Positions 17,204 through 27,521 are shown, counted from the stretch's first letter. The stretch is 64,000 bases of DNA from Streptomyces sp. Go-475 (GCF_003330845.1 NZ_CP026121.1:7731501-7795500); one strand, 5' to 3'. Notes: generated by a model from the sequence alone, not told the origin. A program made the numbers and translations.

Positions 17204-18181
17204 ATGCGCGTCGTGGTGTCCGGCGGGAGCGGCTTCCTGGGATCCCATCTGTGCGAAGCGCTGCTGCGCCGCGGGGACCGGGTCTGCTGCCTGGACAACT
17301 TCTCCTCGGGCCGGGTGCTCAACCTCGCTCCTATGGTGAGCAACTCCGGGTTCGAATGCATCCCGGGCGATGTGACCGAGCCGCTGAGGGTCCACGGCGA
17401 CGTCGACGCCGTGGTGCACCTGGCAAGTCCGGCCTCCCCGCTCGACTACGCCCGCCGCCCGCTGCAGACGCTGGCCACCGGCAGCCGGGGCACCGAGAAC
17501 CTGCTGGAGCTGGCGGTCCGGCACCGGGCCCGCTTCGTCCTGGCGTCCACCAGCGAGGTCTACGGAGATCCGGAGATACACCCGCAGCACGAGGACTACT
17601 GGGGGCACGTCAATCCCGTCGGGCCCCGCAGCGTCTACGACGAGGCCAAGCGCTTCGCCGAGGCCCTCACCATGGCCTACCGGCGCAGCAAGGGCGCGGA
17701 CACCGGGATCGTGCGGATCTTCAACACGTACGGCCCGCGGATGCGCGCGGACGACGGACGGGTGGTGTCCACCTTCATCACGCAGGCCCTGGACGGGGAG
17801 GAACTGACCGTCTTCGGGGACGGCGCCCAGACCCGCAGCCTCTGCTACGTCGACGACATGGTCCGGGGTCTGCTGGCCATGGTGGACGCCGATCTGCCCG
17901 GCCCGGTCAACCTCGGCAACCCCTGCGAGCGGACCGTGCGGGAACTCGCGGAACTCGTGTTGATGATCACCGGCTCCGACAGCGGACTGTGCTTCCTGCC
18001 GCTGCCCGTCGACGACCCCGTCCGCAGACGCCCCGTCATCACGCGGGCCTTCGAAACACTCGGCTGGCAGCCGCAGGTGCCGCTGGAAGAAGGGCTGCGC
18101 CGCACCGTCGCCTGGTTCGCCGCGCGGTCGGACACGTCCGTACAGCCTCCCGATTCCTACGCAGTGGGGTGGCCCTCATGA
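17204..18181 (+). CDS. UDP-glucuronate decarboxylase (UDP-xylose synthase)
   Basis: A 325-residue extended SDR. GGSGFLGSHLCEALL (7-21) binds NAD. The catalytic region STSEVYGDPEIHPQHEDYWG and SVYDEAKRFAEAL, with Tyr and Lys in YDEAK, is the characteristic UXS pattern, as is VRIFNTYGPRMRADDGRVVSTFI. UXS enzymes oxidise and decarboxylate UDP-glucuronate to UDP-xylose; the adjacent UDP-glucose dehydrogenase supplies the substrate. The start has GGGAGAGAG upstream and is 17 bases after the previous stop. Its end overlaps rmlA (ATGA). UDP-xylose would therefore be one donor for the glycosyltransferases of this cluster, giving a pentose in the repeat unit. Confidence 0.88.
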   Translation: MRVVVSGGSGFLGSHLCEALLRRGDRVCCLDNFSSGRVLNLAPMVSNSGFECIPGDVTEPLRVHGDVDAVVHLASPASPLDYARRPLQTLATGSRGTENLLELAVRHRARFVLASTSEVYGDPEIHPQHEDYWGHVNPVGPRSVYDEAKRFAEALTMAYRRSKGADTGIVRIFNTYGPRMRADDGRVVSTFITQALDGEELTVFGDGAQTRSLCYVDDMVRGLLAMVDADLPGPVNLGNPCERTVRELAELVLMITGSDSGLCFLPLPVDDPVRRRPVITRAFETLGWQPQVPLEEGLRRTVAWFAARSDTSVQPPDSYAVGWPS

Positions 18182-19245
18182 AAGCACTCGTCCTGTGCGG
18201 CGGCGCCGGCACACGGCTCCGCCCCATCACCCACACCTCGGCCAAGCAACTGGTCCCGGTGGCCAACAAACCCGTCCTCTTCTACGGCCTGGAGGCCATC
18301 GCCGCCGCCGGGGTCCGGGAGACCGGCATCATCGTCGGGGACACGGCACCGGAGATCCGGGCGGCCGTCGGCGACGGTTCCCGCTTCGGCCTGGACGTGA
18401 CCTACCTCCACCAGGAGGCGCCGCTCGGTCTCGCCCACGCCGTGCTGATCGCCCGGGACTTCCTCGGCGACGACGACTTCGTGATGTACCTCGGTGACAA
18501 CTTCATCGTCGGCGGCATCTCCGGCGTGGTCGACGACTTCCGCCGCGAACGCCCCGACGCCCGCATCCTGCTGACCCACGTCTCCGAACCCGCGTCCTTC
18601 GGCATCGCCGAACTGGACGCGGCGGGCCGGGTGGTGGGCCTGGAGGAGAAGCCCCGGCAGCCCCGCAGCGACCTCGCCCTGGTCGGCGTCTACCTCTTCA
18701 CCGCCGCCGTGCACGAGGCGGTGCGTGCCATACGGCCCTCCCGGCGCGGCGAGCTGGAGATCACCGACGCGATCCAGTGGCTGATCGACGCCGGCCGGCA
18801 CGTGCGTGCCACGACGATCTCCGGCTACTGGAAGGACACCGGCAACGTCACCGACATGCTGGAGGTCAACCGGTCGGTCCTGGAGAGCGTCGAGCCGTGG
18901 ACCGGCGGCAGCGTCGACGCGGCGAGCGAGATCATCGGCCGGGTCCGGATCGAGGACGGGGCCAAGGTGTTCGGCAGCCGTGTCGTCGGTCCGGCCGTCA
19001 TCGGCGCCGGTACCGTCATCACCGACTCCTACGTGGGACCGTTCACCTCGATCGCCGAGAACTGCCGCATCGAGGACAGCGAGATCGAGTACTCCATCGT
19101 GCTGGGGCGCTCGACCGTCAGCGGCACCCACCGCGTCGAGGTCTCGCTCATCGGCCACGACGTCGAGGTGACCCCCGCTCCGCGCACCCCTGCCGTACAC
19201 CGGCTCGTGCTCGGCGATCACAGCAAGGTGCAGATCCCGTCATGA
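18178..19245 (+). CDS. rmlA: glucose-1-phosphate thymidylyltransferase, long form
   Basis: A 355-residue nucleotidyltransferase. It opens with ALVLCGGAGTRLRPITHTSAKQLVPVANKPVLFYGLE, the signature loop for nucleotide binding and catalysis, followed by YLGDNFIVGG and KPRQPRSDLALVGVYLF. A C-terminal left-handed beta-helix region (IIGRVRIEDGAKVFGSRVVGPAVIGAGTVITDSYVGPFTSIAENCRIEDSEIEYSIVL, about 240-320) marks the long StrD-like form rather than the short 290-residue RmlA. It makes dTDP-glucose from glucose 1-phosphate and dTTP. ATGA overlaps on both sides couple it to UXS and rmlB. Confidence 0.92.
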   Translation: MKALVLCGGAGTRLRPITHTSAKQLVPVANKPVLFYGLEAIAAAGVRETGIIVGDTAPEIRAAVGDGSRFGLDVTYLHQEAPLGLAHAVLIARDFLGDDDFVMYLGDNFIVGGISGVVDDFRRERPDARILLTHVSEPASFGIAELDAAGRVVGLEEKPRQPRSDLALVGVYLFTAAVHEAVRAIRPSRRGELEITDAIQWLIDAGRHVRATTISGYWKDTGNVTDMLEVNRSVLESVEPWTGGSVDAASEIIGRVRIEDGAKVFGSRVVGPAVIGAGTVITDSYVGPFTSIAENCRIEDSEIEYSIVLGRSTVSGTHRVEVSLIGHDVEVTPAPRTPAVHRLVLGDHSKVQIPS

Positions 19246-20252
19246 CCACGACCCGCATCCTGGTGACCGGCGGAGCCGGCTTCATCGGCTCGGCCTACGT
19301 CCGCGCGCTGCTCGGCCCGAACGGTCCGCCCGACGTCGCGGTGACCGTGCTCGACAAGCTCACCTACGCGGGCAACCCCGCCAATCTGGCCGACGTCCGC
19401 GCCGCCGACGGCTTCGCGTTCGTCCGGGGCGACATCTGCGACGCGAACCTCGTCGACGAACTGGTGGCGGCCCACGACCAGATCGTGCACTTCGCCGCCG
19501 AGACCCACGTCGACCGCTCCCTCTTCGGAGCCGGCGTCTTCGTCCGGACGAACGTCCTGGGCACCCAGACCCTGTTGGACGCGGCCCTGCGGCACGCACC
19601 GAAGATCTTCATCCACATCTCCTCCGACGAGGTGTACGGCTCCATCCGCGACGGCTCCTGGCCGGAGACCGACCCGCTGCGGCCCAACTCGCCCTACTCC
19701 GCCTCCAAGGCCGCCTCGGACCTCATCGCGCTGTCCTACCACCGCACCCACGGTCTGGAAGTCCGCGTCACCCGGTGCTCCAACAACTACGGCCCCCACC
19801 AGTACCCCGAGAAGATCGTCCCGCTGTTCATCACCCGGCTGCTGGACGGCCGGCCGGTGCCGCTGTACGGCGACGGCCACAACATCCGCGACTGGATCCA
19901 CGTCGACGACCACGTGCGCGGTATCGAACTCGTCCGCACCCGCGGCCGGCCGGGCGAGGTCTACAACATCGGCGCCGGTGACGAACTGTCCAACCTGGAC
20001 CTGACCGGGCTGCTGCTCCGCGCATGCGGCGCCGACTGGGCGGACGTGCGGTTCGTCGAGGACCGCAAGGGCCATGACCGGCGTTACTCGGTCGACTCCA
20101 CGAAGATCCGCACGGAACTCGGGTTCGTACCGCTCAAGGACCTGGCCACGGGGCTCACGGAGACCGTCGCCTGGTACCGGACGCACCGCTCCTGGTGGGA
20201 GCCGCTGCAACGGCGGGCGGACCGGCAGGAGAGGTTGCCTCTCCTGCCCTGA
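19242..20252 (+). CDS. rmlB: dTDP-glucose 4,6-dehydratase
   Basis: A 336-residue extended SDR of the RmlB type. GGAGFIGSAYVRALL binds NAD; HFAAETHVDRSL is the dehydratase-specific stretch; HISSDEVYGSI and YSASKAASDL hold the catalytic Thr/Ser, Asp-Glu and Tyr-xxx-Lys; RCSNNYGPHQYPEKIVPLFI and RDWIHVDDH complete the family pattern. The product, dTDP-4-keto-6-deoxyglucose, is a branch point for rhamnose, amino sugars and other 6-deoxysugars. RmlC and RmlD are not in the window, so either they lie elsewhere or the DegT aminotransferase and the SDR at 6683 take the intermediate. The start overlaps the rmlA stop (ATGA). Confidence 0.93.
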   Translation: MTTTRILVTGGAGFIGSAYVRALLGPNGPPDVAVTVLDKLTYAGNPANLADVRAADGFAFVRGDICDANLVDELVAAHDQIVHFAAETHVDRSLFGAGVFVRTNVLGTQTLLDAALRHAPKIFIHISSDEVYGSIRDGSWPETDPLRPNSPYSASKAASDLIALSYHRTHGLEVRVTRCSNNYGPHQYPEKIVPLFITRLLDGRPVPLYGDGHNIRDWIHVDDHVRGIELVRTRGRPGEVYNIGAGDELSNLDLTGLLLRACGADWADVRFVEDRKGHDRRYSVDSTKIRTELGFVPLKDLATGLTETVAWYRTHRSWWEPLQRRADRQERLPLLP

Positions 20253-20280
20253 TAGCCAAGAAGGCCTTGAGGGACCAGCC

Positions 20281-22092
20281 ATGAGCCCACCCATCGAGGA
20301 CTACGCCCTCATCAGCGACCTGGAGACAGCCGCCATGGTCGGCCGGGACGGCTCCGTCGACTGGCTGTGTCTGCCCCGGTTCGACTCGCCGGCCTGCCTC
20401 GCGGCCCTGGTGGGCACCGAGGCCAACGGCTTCTGGCGGATCGCGCCCGTCGGCTCAGTCGCCGGTGGTCCTTGCACCCGCCGCGCCTACCGGCCCGACA
20501 CGCTGGTCCTGGACACCGTGTGGGAGACCCCGACCGGGACGGCCCGGGTCACCGACTTCATGCCGCCCCGGACACAACTGCCCTGCGTCGTCCGCGTGGT
20601 GGAGGGCCTGTCGGGTTCCGTGCGCATGCGCAGCGAACTGCGGCTGCGTTTCCACCAGGGCCGCGTCGTGCCGTGGGTGAGGGGCGACGGACACCGCACC
20701 GTCGCGGTCGCCGGGCCGGACGCCGTCTGGCTGGACACCGACGGCCCGGTGCGGGTGAACGGTGGCGTGGACGCCACGGTCTGGGATGTCACCGTCCAGG
20801 CCGGCCGGCGGCTGGCGCTGACGCTGACCTGGTCGCCCTCGCACCAGCCCGAGCCGCCGACGCCGCTGTCCGTACCGGCGGAGACGTCGCTGAAGGAGAC
20901 CGCCGGCTTCTGGCGGCGCTGGAGCGCCCAGTGCCGCTACCGAGGGCCCTGGCGGGAGGCCGTGGTGCGGTCCCTGATCACCCTGAAGGCCCTCACCTAC
21001 GCGCCTACCGGCGGCATCGTGGCCGCGCCGACCACCTCGCTGCCGGGCTGCATCGGTGGTACCCGCAACTGGGACCACCGGTACTGCTGGCTGCGCGACT
21101 CCACGCTGACCCTGTCCTGCCTGCTGCGCAGCGGCTACCGGGAGGAGGCCACGGCCTGGCTGGACTGGCTCGTCCGGGCCATCGCGGGCGACCCCGACGA
21201 CCTGCAGACCATGTACGGCGTCGCCGGGCAGCGGCTGATGCCCGAGACCGAGGCGCCGTGGCTCGCCGGTTACGAGGGGTCCCGTCCGGTGCGGTTCGGG
21301 AACTCGGCGGTGGGCCAGTTCCAGCTGGACGTCTACGGCGAGGTCCTGGACACGCTCTGCCTGTCGCTGCGGGCCGGTATCCCCATGCCCGCCCATGTGT
21401 GGGAACTCGTGGAGGCCCTGATGGGCTTCCTGCAGCGGCACTGGCGGGAACCCGACCAGGGACTGTGGCAGGTGCGGGGGCCGCGGCGGCAGTTCGTGCA
21501 CTCCAAGGTGATGGCGTGGGTGGCCGCGGATCGCGCCCTTCGCATGGGGCGGCTGCTCGGCCGCACCGGGTCGTCGGGCGAGTGGCGGGCCATGCGCGCG
21601 GAGGTGCACCGGCAGGTCTGCCGGCACGGCTGGGACGGGGACCGGCGGTCCTTCGTGCAGGCTTACGGCTCTTCGGCGCTGGACGCCTCGGCCCTGCTGA
21701 TTCCCCGGGTCGGCTTCCTCCCGGCCCGCGACGAGCGGGTACGGGGCACCGTCCGCGCGATGTCCGGACTCGGCCAGGGCGGCTTCGTGCGGCGGTTCGC
21801 GTCCTACGGCCCCGGCGGGGACGGAATGCCCGGCCGGGAGGGTGCCTTCGTGGCGTGCTCGCTCTGGTACGCCGACGCCCTGGCCGCGACCGGCCACCCG
21901 GGGCAGGCCCAGGAGGTGTTCGAGCGCGTCCTCGCCATCCGCAACGACGTCGGGCTGCTCGCCGAGCAGTGGGACCCGGAGGCGGGCCGCCAACTCGGCA
22001 ACGCTCCACAGGCGTGCAGTCACATCGCCCTGGTCGAAACGGCGTTCGCCTTGTCGGCACCACCCGGCGTCCGTCCCGGGTCACGTCGCTGA
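20281..22092 (+). CDS. GH15 glycoside hydrolase (glucoamylase/trehalase family)
   Basis: A 603-residue protein with no signal peptide. The N-terminal beta domain starts with PIEDYALISDLETAAMVGRDGSVDWLCLPRFDSPACLAALVG, typical of actinobacterial GH15. The catalytic (alpha/alpha)6 barrel contains GTRNWDHRYCWLRDST (the family usually has Tyr where His stands after Asp), GVAGQRLMPETE, EGSRPVRFGNSAVGQFQLDVYGE, and near the end EGAFVACSLWYADALA and LAEQWDPEAGRQLGNAPQACSHIAL with acidic residues in catalytic positions. The start has GAGGGACC upstream and follows rmlB by 28 bases. Location in a polysaccharide operon suggests trimming or recycling of the glycan or a stored glucan, or trehalose hydrolysis; activity cannot be decided from sequence. 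Confidence 0.88.
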   Translation: MSPPIEDYALISDLETAAMVGRDGSVDWLCLPRFDSPACLAALVGTEANGFWRIAPVGSVAGGPCTRRAYRPDTLVLDTVWETPTGTARVTDFMPPRTQLPCVVRVVEGLSGSVRMRSELRLRFHQGRVVPWVRGDGHRTVAVAGPDAVWLDTDGPVRVNGGVDATVWDVTVQAGRRLALTLTWSPSHQPEPPTPLSVPAETSLKETAGFWRRWSAQCRYRGPWREAVVRSLITLKALTYAPTGGIVAAPTTSLPGCIGGTRNWDHRYCWLRDSTLTLSCLLRSGYREEATAWLDWLVRAIAGDPDDLQTMYGVAGQRLMPETEAPWLAGYEGSRPVRFGNSAVGQFQLDVYGEVLDTLCLSLRAGIPMPAHVWELVEALMGFLQRHWREPDQGLWQVRGPRRQFVHSKVMAWVAADRALRMGRLLGRTGSSGEWRAMRAEVHRQVCRHGWDGDRRSFVQAYGSSALDASALLIPRVGFLPARDERVRGTVRAMSGLGQGGFVRRFASYGPGGDGMPGREGAFVACSLWYADALAATGHPGQAQEVFERVLAIRNDVGLLAEQWDPEAGRQLGNAPQACSHIALVETAFALSAPPGVRPGSRR

Positions 22093-22108
22093 TCCGGACG
22101 GGGGCTGA

Positions 22109-23209
22109 TCAGTGCTTGCTGTTCGGCCGTCGGGCGGAATCGTCGTAGCCGTGCGGGTTGAGCTCCTGGAAGTGCCAGGCGTCGCGGCACATGTCGGACA
22201 GGTCACGCGTGGGACGCCAACTCCAGGCGCGGGCCACCGCGGTCGCGTCGGCGACGAGTTCGGCGACGTCCCCCGGCCGCCTGGGCGCGACCTCGTACGG
22301 AATGCTCCGGCCGCACGCCTCGGAGAACGCGGCGACGACCTCCAGGACCGAACTGCCTTTGCCGACGCCGAGGTTGTACACGTGCATGCCCGGGGCGTCG
22401 GCGACATGATCGAGCGCGAGGCGGTGCGCCTCCACGGTGTCCAGGACGTGGAGGTAGTCACGGATCGCCGTTCCGTCGGGCGTGGGGTAGTCGTCGCCGA
22501 AGACGTGCAGCCGTTCCCGGCGGCCGACGGCGACCTGGGCGACGTACGGCATGAGGTTGTCGGGCGTGCCGCGCGGGTCCTCGCCGAGCAGGCCGCTGGG
22601 ATGGGCGCCGGCCGGGTTGAAGTACCGCAGGCACAGCACCGTGTACTCGGGGCGCCGGTCGCAGACGTCGGCGAGGATCTGCTCGCAGAGCCACTTGGAG
22701 GCCGCGTACGGGTTGGTGGGGCGGGCCGGGGCGGTCTCGGCGATCGGGCCGGGGTCCGCGTCGCCGTAGACCGAGCAGGAGGAGGAGTACACCATCCGGT
22801 GCACGCCGTGGTCGTGCATGGTGCGCAGCAGTGCCGTGGTGCCGCCGACGTTCGTATCGTAGTACTCGACGGGCATCGCGGCCGACTTGCTCACCGACTT
22901 GTGCGCCGCGAGGTGCACGACGGCGTCCACGGAGTGTCGGTCGAAGACGGCCGAGAGGGCGTGCCGATCACGGATGTCCAGTTCGTACACCGCGCCGACG
23001 AAGCGGCCGGCGATGCGTTCCACCCGGGCGAACACCTGAGGGGTGCTGTTGGAGTAGTTGTCGACCACGATCACTTCGTAGCCGTGGTCGAGCAGTTCCA
23101 CGCAGGTGTGGCTGCCGATGAAACCGGCCCCGCCCGTGACGAGGACGGTCGAGGGAGCCCAGGAGGATCCGGCTCCTCGAGCGGTCGGCGACTGGTTCCT
23201 GCGGGCCAT
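22109..23209 (-). CDS. galE: UDP-glucose 4-epimerase
   Basis: A 366-residue extended SDR. After about 20 non-conserved residues, VLVTGGAGFIGSHTCVELLDHGYEVIVVDNYSNS is the classic GalE N-terminus, followed by VVHLAAHKSVSKSAAMPVEYYDTNVGGT, YSSSCSVYGD, NPYAASKWLCEQIL (catalytic Tyr and Lys) and LRYFNPAGAHPSGLLGEDPRGTPDNLMPYVAQVA. It interconverts UDP-glucose and UDP-galactose. The N-terminal extension could mean a later start, but no better ATG was seen before VLVTGG. It is transcribed leftward alone, converging with the GH15 operon (16-base gap); operator copy 3 lies 32 bases before its start, so it appears to belong to the same regulon. Confidence 0.93.
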   Translation of the reverse strand: MARRNQSPTARGAGSSWAPSTVLVTGGAGFIGSHTCVELLDHGYEVIVVDNYSNSTPQVFARVERIAGRFVGAVYELDIRDRHALSAVFDRHSVDAVVHLAAHKSVSKSAAMPVEYYDTNVGGTTALLRTMHDHGVHRMVYSSSCSVYGDADPGPIAETAPARPTNPYAASKWLCEQILADVCDRRPEYTVLCLRYFNPAGAHPSGLLGEDPRGTPDNLMPYVAQVAVGRRERLHVFGDDYPTPDGTAIRDYLHVLDTVEAHRLALDHVADAPGMHVYNLGVGKGSSVLEVVAAFSEACGRSIPYEVAPRRPGDVAELVADATAVARAWSWRPTRDLSDMCRDAWHFQELNPHGYDDSARRPNSKH

Positions 23210-23240
23210 GCCAGACTCCCGCGACGGGTGCGGCGAAACC

Positions 23241-23263
23241 GTATGTTTACGGTGTATATATAC
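23241..23263. promoter_or_regulatory. EPS-cluster operator/promoter element, copy 3
   Basis: Read on the minus strand this contains CACCGTAAACATAC after an alternating TA-rich arm, matching copy 1 at 18 of 23 positions, including the full right half-site. It lies just upstream of galE (start 23209) and downstream of the GntR gene stop (23291), so it marks the right border of the polysaccharide regulon. Confidence 0.7.
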
Positions 23264-23290
23264 GACTTTGCACCCGGCTTCGGACTCCGG

Positions 23291-24076
23291 TCAAGCCCTG
23301 ACCAGCAACTGGAAGTCGAACGTGTACCGCGACGCCCGGTAGATGTGCGTCCCGTACTCCACCGCCCGCCCGGTGTCGTCATACGCCGTGCGCCGCATCG
23401 TGAGCAGGGCCGCGCCCTCCTCCTCGTCCAGCCGGGCGGCCTCCTGAGCCGTGGCCGCGCGGGCGCCGATGGTCTGGCGGGCGCTGTGCAGGGTGATGCC
23501 CGCCGAGCGCATCATCCGGTACAGGCCCGTCGATTCCAGGCGGGCGTCGTCGAGGTCCAGCAGGGTCGGTGGGAGGTAGTTGCAGAGGAGGGCCACCGGC
23601 CGGCCGTGCGTGCGGCGCAGCCGTTCCAGGGCGGTGACCTCGCTGCCCTCGGGTACGCCCAGGGCCGCCGCCACCTCGCAGGACGCCGGGACGGCCTCGT
23701 GGCGCACGACCTGCGTGGTCGGGCCCTGCCCGGCCGCCTCCAGGTCGTCGTAGAGGCTGCTCAGCTCCAGGGGGCGCTTGACCTGGCTGTGCACCACCTG
23801 TGTGCCCACCCCGCGCCGCCGGACCAGCAGCCCCTTGTCGACGAGGGACTGGATGGCCTGGCGGACGGTGGGGCGGGACAGGCCGAGACGGACCGAGAGG
23901 TCGACCTCGTTGCCCAGGAGGTCGCCCGGGGCGAGGACCCCGTGCTCGATCGCCGCCTCCAGCTGCTGCGCGAGCTGGTGGTACAGCGGCACGGGAGTGG
24001 ACCGGTCCAGGGCGAAGTCCAGTGCGGCCAGCGCCGGGGCGGCCGCCGTGCGGGCACGGTCACCGGTCTTCGCCAT
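23291..24076 (-). CDS. GntR-family (HutC-type) regulator, probable inositol operon regulator
   Basis: A 261-residue regulator. The winged helix-turn-helix occupies about residues 28-95 (VPLYHQLAQQLEAAIEHGVLAPGDLLGNEVDLSVRLGLSRPTVRQAIQSLVDKGLLVRRRGVGTQV), and a UTRA effector domain of the HutC class follows (about 115-258, including RLRRTHGRPVALLCNYLP and EYGTHIYRASRYTFDFQL). HutC-type regulators usually respond to sugar phosphates or related small molecules. It is the last gene of the leftward inositol operon, 24 bases after mmsA. It is therefore the leading candidate, with the LacI protein at 39522, to bind the TGTNAGTACAAAC element in the inositol promoters. Confidence 0.9.
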   Translation of the reverse strand: MAKTGDRARTAAAPALAALDFALDRSTPVPLYHQLAQQLEAAIEHGVLAPGDLLGNEVDLSVRLGLSRPTVRQAIQSLVDKGLLVRRRGVGTQVVHSQVKRPLELSSLYDDLEAAGQGPTTQVVRHEAVPASCEVAAALGVPEGSEVTALERLRRTHGRPVALLCNYLPPTLLDLDDARLESTGLYRMMRSAGITLHSARQTIGARAATAQEAARLDEEEGAALLTMRRTAYDDTGRAVEYGTHIYRASRYTFDFQLLVRA

Positions 24077-24100
24077 GGATCGAACCCCCCTTTCCGGACG

Positions 24101-25594
<1,494 letters not shown>

Positions 25595-25649
25595 GGTGCG
25601 CAGGGGCCTTTCGGGGAGCCAGGGATCAACGGAGGGGGTCAGAAGGGGA

Positions 25650-27521
25650 TCAGAGGTGACGGCGGCGGGCGGCCACCTGGCGGTCGTAGCGCTCGCGGGC
25701 CTCGACGGCGGCCTCACGGGAGGCCGTCTCGGCGACCGGCACGTCCCACCAGGCCTCGGCCGGGGGAGCGGTCGGCGCCGGGTCGGTCTCGACGTACACG
25801 CACGTCGGCCGGTCGGAGGCGCGGGCGGCGGCGAGGGCCTCGCGCAGCTCGCGCACGGTCTTGGCGCGCAGCACGTCCATGCCGAGGCTCGCGGCGTTCG
25901 CGGCCAGGTCGACGGGGAGCGGGGCGCCGGTGAAGGTGCCGTCGGCGGCCCGGAAGCGGTAGGCGGTGCCGAAGCGCTCGCCGCCGGTCTCCTCCGACAG
26001 GCCGCCGATGGAGGCGTAGCCGTGGTTCTGGATGAGGACGATGTTGAGCGGCAGGCCCTCCTGGACGGCCGTGACGATCTCCGTCGGCATCATCAGGTAG
26101 GTGCCGTCGCCGACCAGCGCCCACACCGGCGTGCCCGGCGCTGCCTGCTGGACGCCGATGCCCGCCGGGATCTCGTAGCCCATGCAGGAGTAGCCGTACT
26201 CCAGGTGGTACTGGCGCGGGCTGCGCGAGCGCCACAGCTTGTGCAGGTCGCCGGGGAGCGAACCGGCCGCGTTGATCACCACGTCGTCGTCGCCGACGGC
26301 CGCGTCCAGCGCGCCGAGCACCTGCGTCTGGGTCGGGACGGCGTTCTCGTCGCCGGCGCGGTAGGCGGCCTCGACGACCTCGTCCCAGCGGGCCTTGCCG
26401 GCGCGGTACTCGGCTTCGTAGGAAGCCTCCACCCGGTGGCCGGCGAGCGCCTCGCGGAGCAGTTCCAGACCGGCCCGCGCGTCGCAGACCAGCGTCCGTG
26501 CCGCCAGCTTGTGCGCGTCGAAGCCGGTGATGTTGAGGTTGAGGAACCGCACGTCCGGGTGCTGGAAGAGCGTGCCGGAGGCCGTGGTGAAGTCGGTGTG
26601 GCGGGTGCCGACGCCGATCACGAGGTCGGCCGTGCGGGCGAGGTCGTCGCTGACGGCCGTGCCGGTGTGGCCGATGCCGCCGAGGTCGGCGGGGTGGTCG
26701 TGGCGCAGCGAGCCCTTGCCGGCCTGGGTGGAGGCGACCGGGATGCCCGTGGCCTCCACGAACGCCTTCAGGGCCGCCTCGGCCTCGCTGTGGTGGACGC
26801 CGCCGCCCGCCACGATCAGCGGTCGCCGCGCCGACCGGACGGCCTCGACGGCCGCCGCCAGCTCCACCGGGTCGGGCGCGGGACGCCGTACGGACCAGAC
26901 GCGCTCGCCGAAGAACTCCTCCGGCCAGTCGTACGCCTCCGCCTGCACGTCCTGGGGGAGGGCGAGCGTGACGGCGCCGGTCTCGGCCGGGTCGGCCAGC
27001 ACGCGCATCGCCTGGAGTGCCGAGGGGATCAGCGCCTCGGGGCGGGTGATGCGGTCGAAGTAGCGCGAGACCGGGCGCAGGGTGTCGTTGACGGACACGT
27101 CGGCCTCGACCGGGTGCTCCAGCTGCTGGAGCAGCGGGTCGGCGGAGTGCGTGGCGAAGTAGTCGCCGGGCAGGAGCAGCACCGGGAGGCGGTTGATCGT
27201 CGCGAGCGCGGCGCCGGTGACCAGGTTGGTGGCGCCCGGGCCGATGGAGGTCGTCACGGCCTGCGCGGACAGGCGGTTGAGCTGGCGGGCGTAGCCGACC
27301 GCCGCGTGCACCATGGACTGCTCGTTGCGGCCCTGGTGGAACGGCATCACATCGGCGTACTCGACCAGCGCCTGGCCGACCCCGGCGACGTTGCCGTGGC
27401 CGAAGATGCCCCAGGTCCCCGCGATCAGCCGGCGGCGTACGCCGTCCCGCTCGGTGTACTGGGCGGACAGGAACCGCACCAGGGCCTGGGCGGTCGTCAG
27501 TCGGCGGGTGCGGGCGCTCAT
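25650..27521 (-). CDS. iolD: 3D-(3,5/4)-trihydroxycyclohexane-1,2-dione hydrolase
   Basis: A 623-residue thiamine-diphosphate enzyme. N-terminal domain LTTAQALVRFLSAQYTERDGVRRRLIAGTWGIFGHGNVAGVGQALVEY with the invariant-Glu type region; GPGATNLVTGAALATINRLPVLLLPGDYF; central domain RPLIVAGGGVHHSEAE; C-terminal TPP domain EYGYSCMGYEIPAGIGVQQAAPGTPVWALVGDGTYLMMPTEIVTAVQEGLPLNIVLIQNHGYASIG, in which GDGTYLMMPTE is the TPP/Mg motif. It opens the inositol ring by hydrolysing trihydroxycyclohexane-dione to 5-deoxy-glucuronate. The start overlaps the iolB stop by four bases (ATGA), indicating coupling. Confidence 0.95.
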   Translation of the reverse strand: MSARTRRLTTAQALVRFLSAQYTERDGVRRRLIAGTWGIFGHGNVAGVGQALVEYADVMPFHQGRNEQSMVHAAVGYARQLNRLSAQAVTTSIGPGATNLVTGAALATINRLPVLLLPGDYFATHSADPLLQQLEHPVEADVSVNDTLRPVSRYFDRITRPEALIPSALQAMRVLADPAETGAVTLALPQDVQAEAYDWPEEFFGERVWSVRRPAPDPVELAAAVEAVRSARRPLIVAGGGVHHSEAEAALKAFVEATGIPVASTQAGKGSLRHDHPADLGGIGHTGTAVSDDLARTADLVIGVGTRHTDFTTASGTLFQHPDVRFLNLNITGFDAHKLAARTLVCDARAGLELLREALAGHRVEASYEAEYRAGKARWDEVVEAAYRAGDENAVPTQTQVLGALDAAVGDDDVVINAAGSLPGDLHKLWRSRSPRQYHLEYGYSCMGYEIPAGIGVQQAAPGTPVWALVGDGTYLMMPTEIVTAVQEGLPLNIVLIQNHGYASIGGLSEETGGERFGTAYRFRAADGTFTGAPLPVDLAANAASLGMDVLRAKTVRELREALAAARASDRPTCVYVETDPAPTAPPAEAWWDVPVAETASREAAVEARERYDRQVAARRRHL

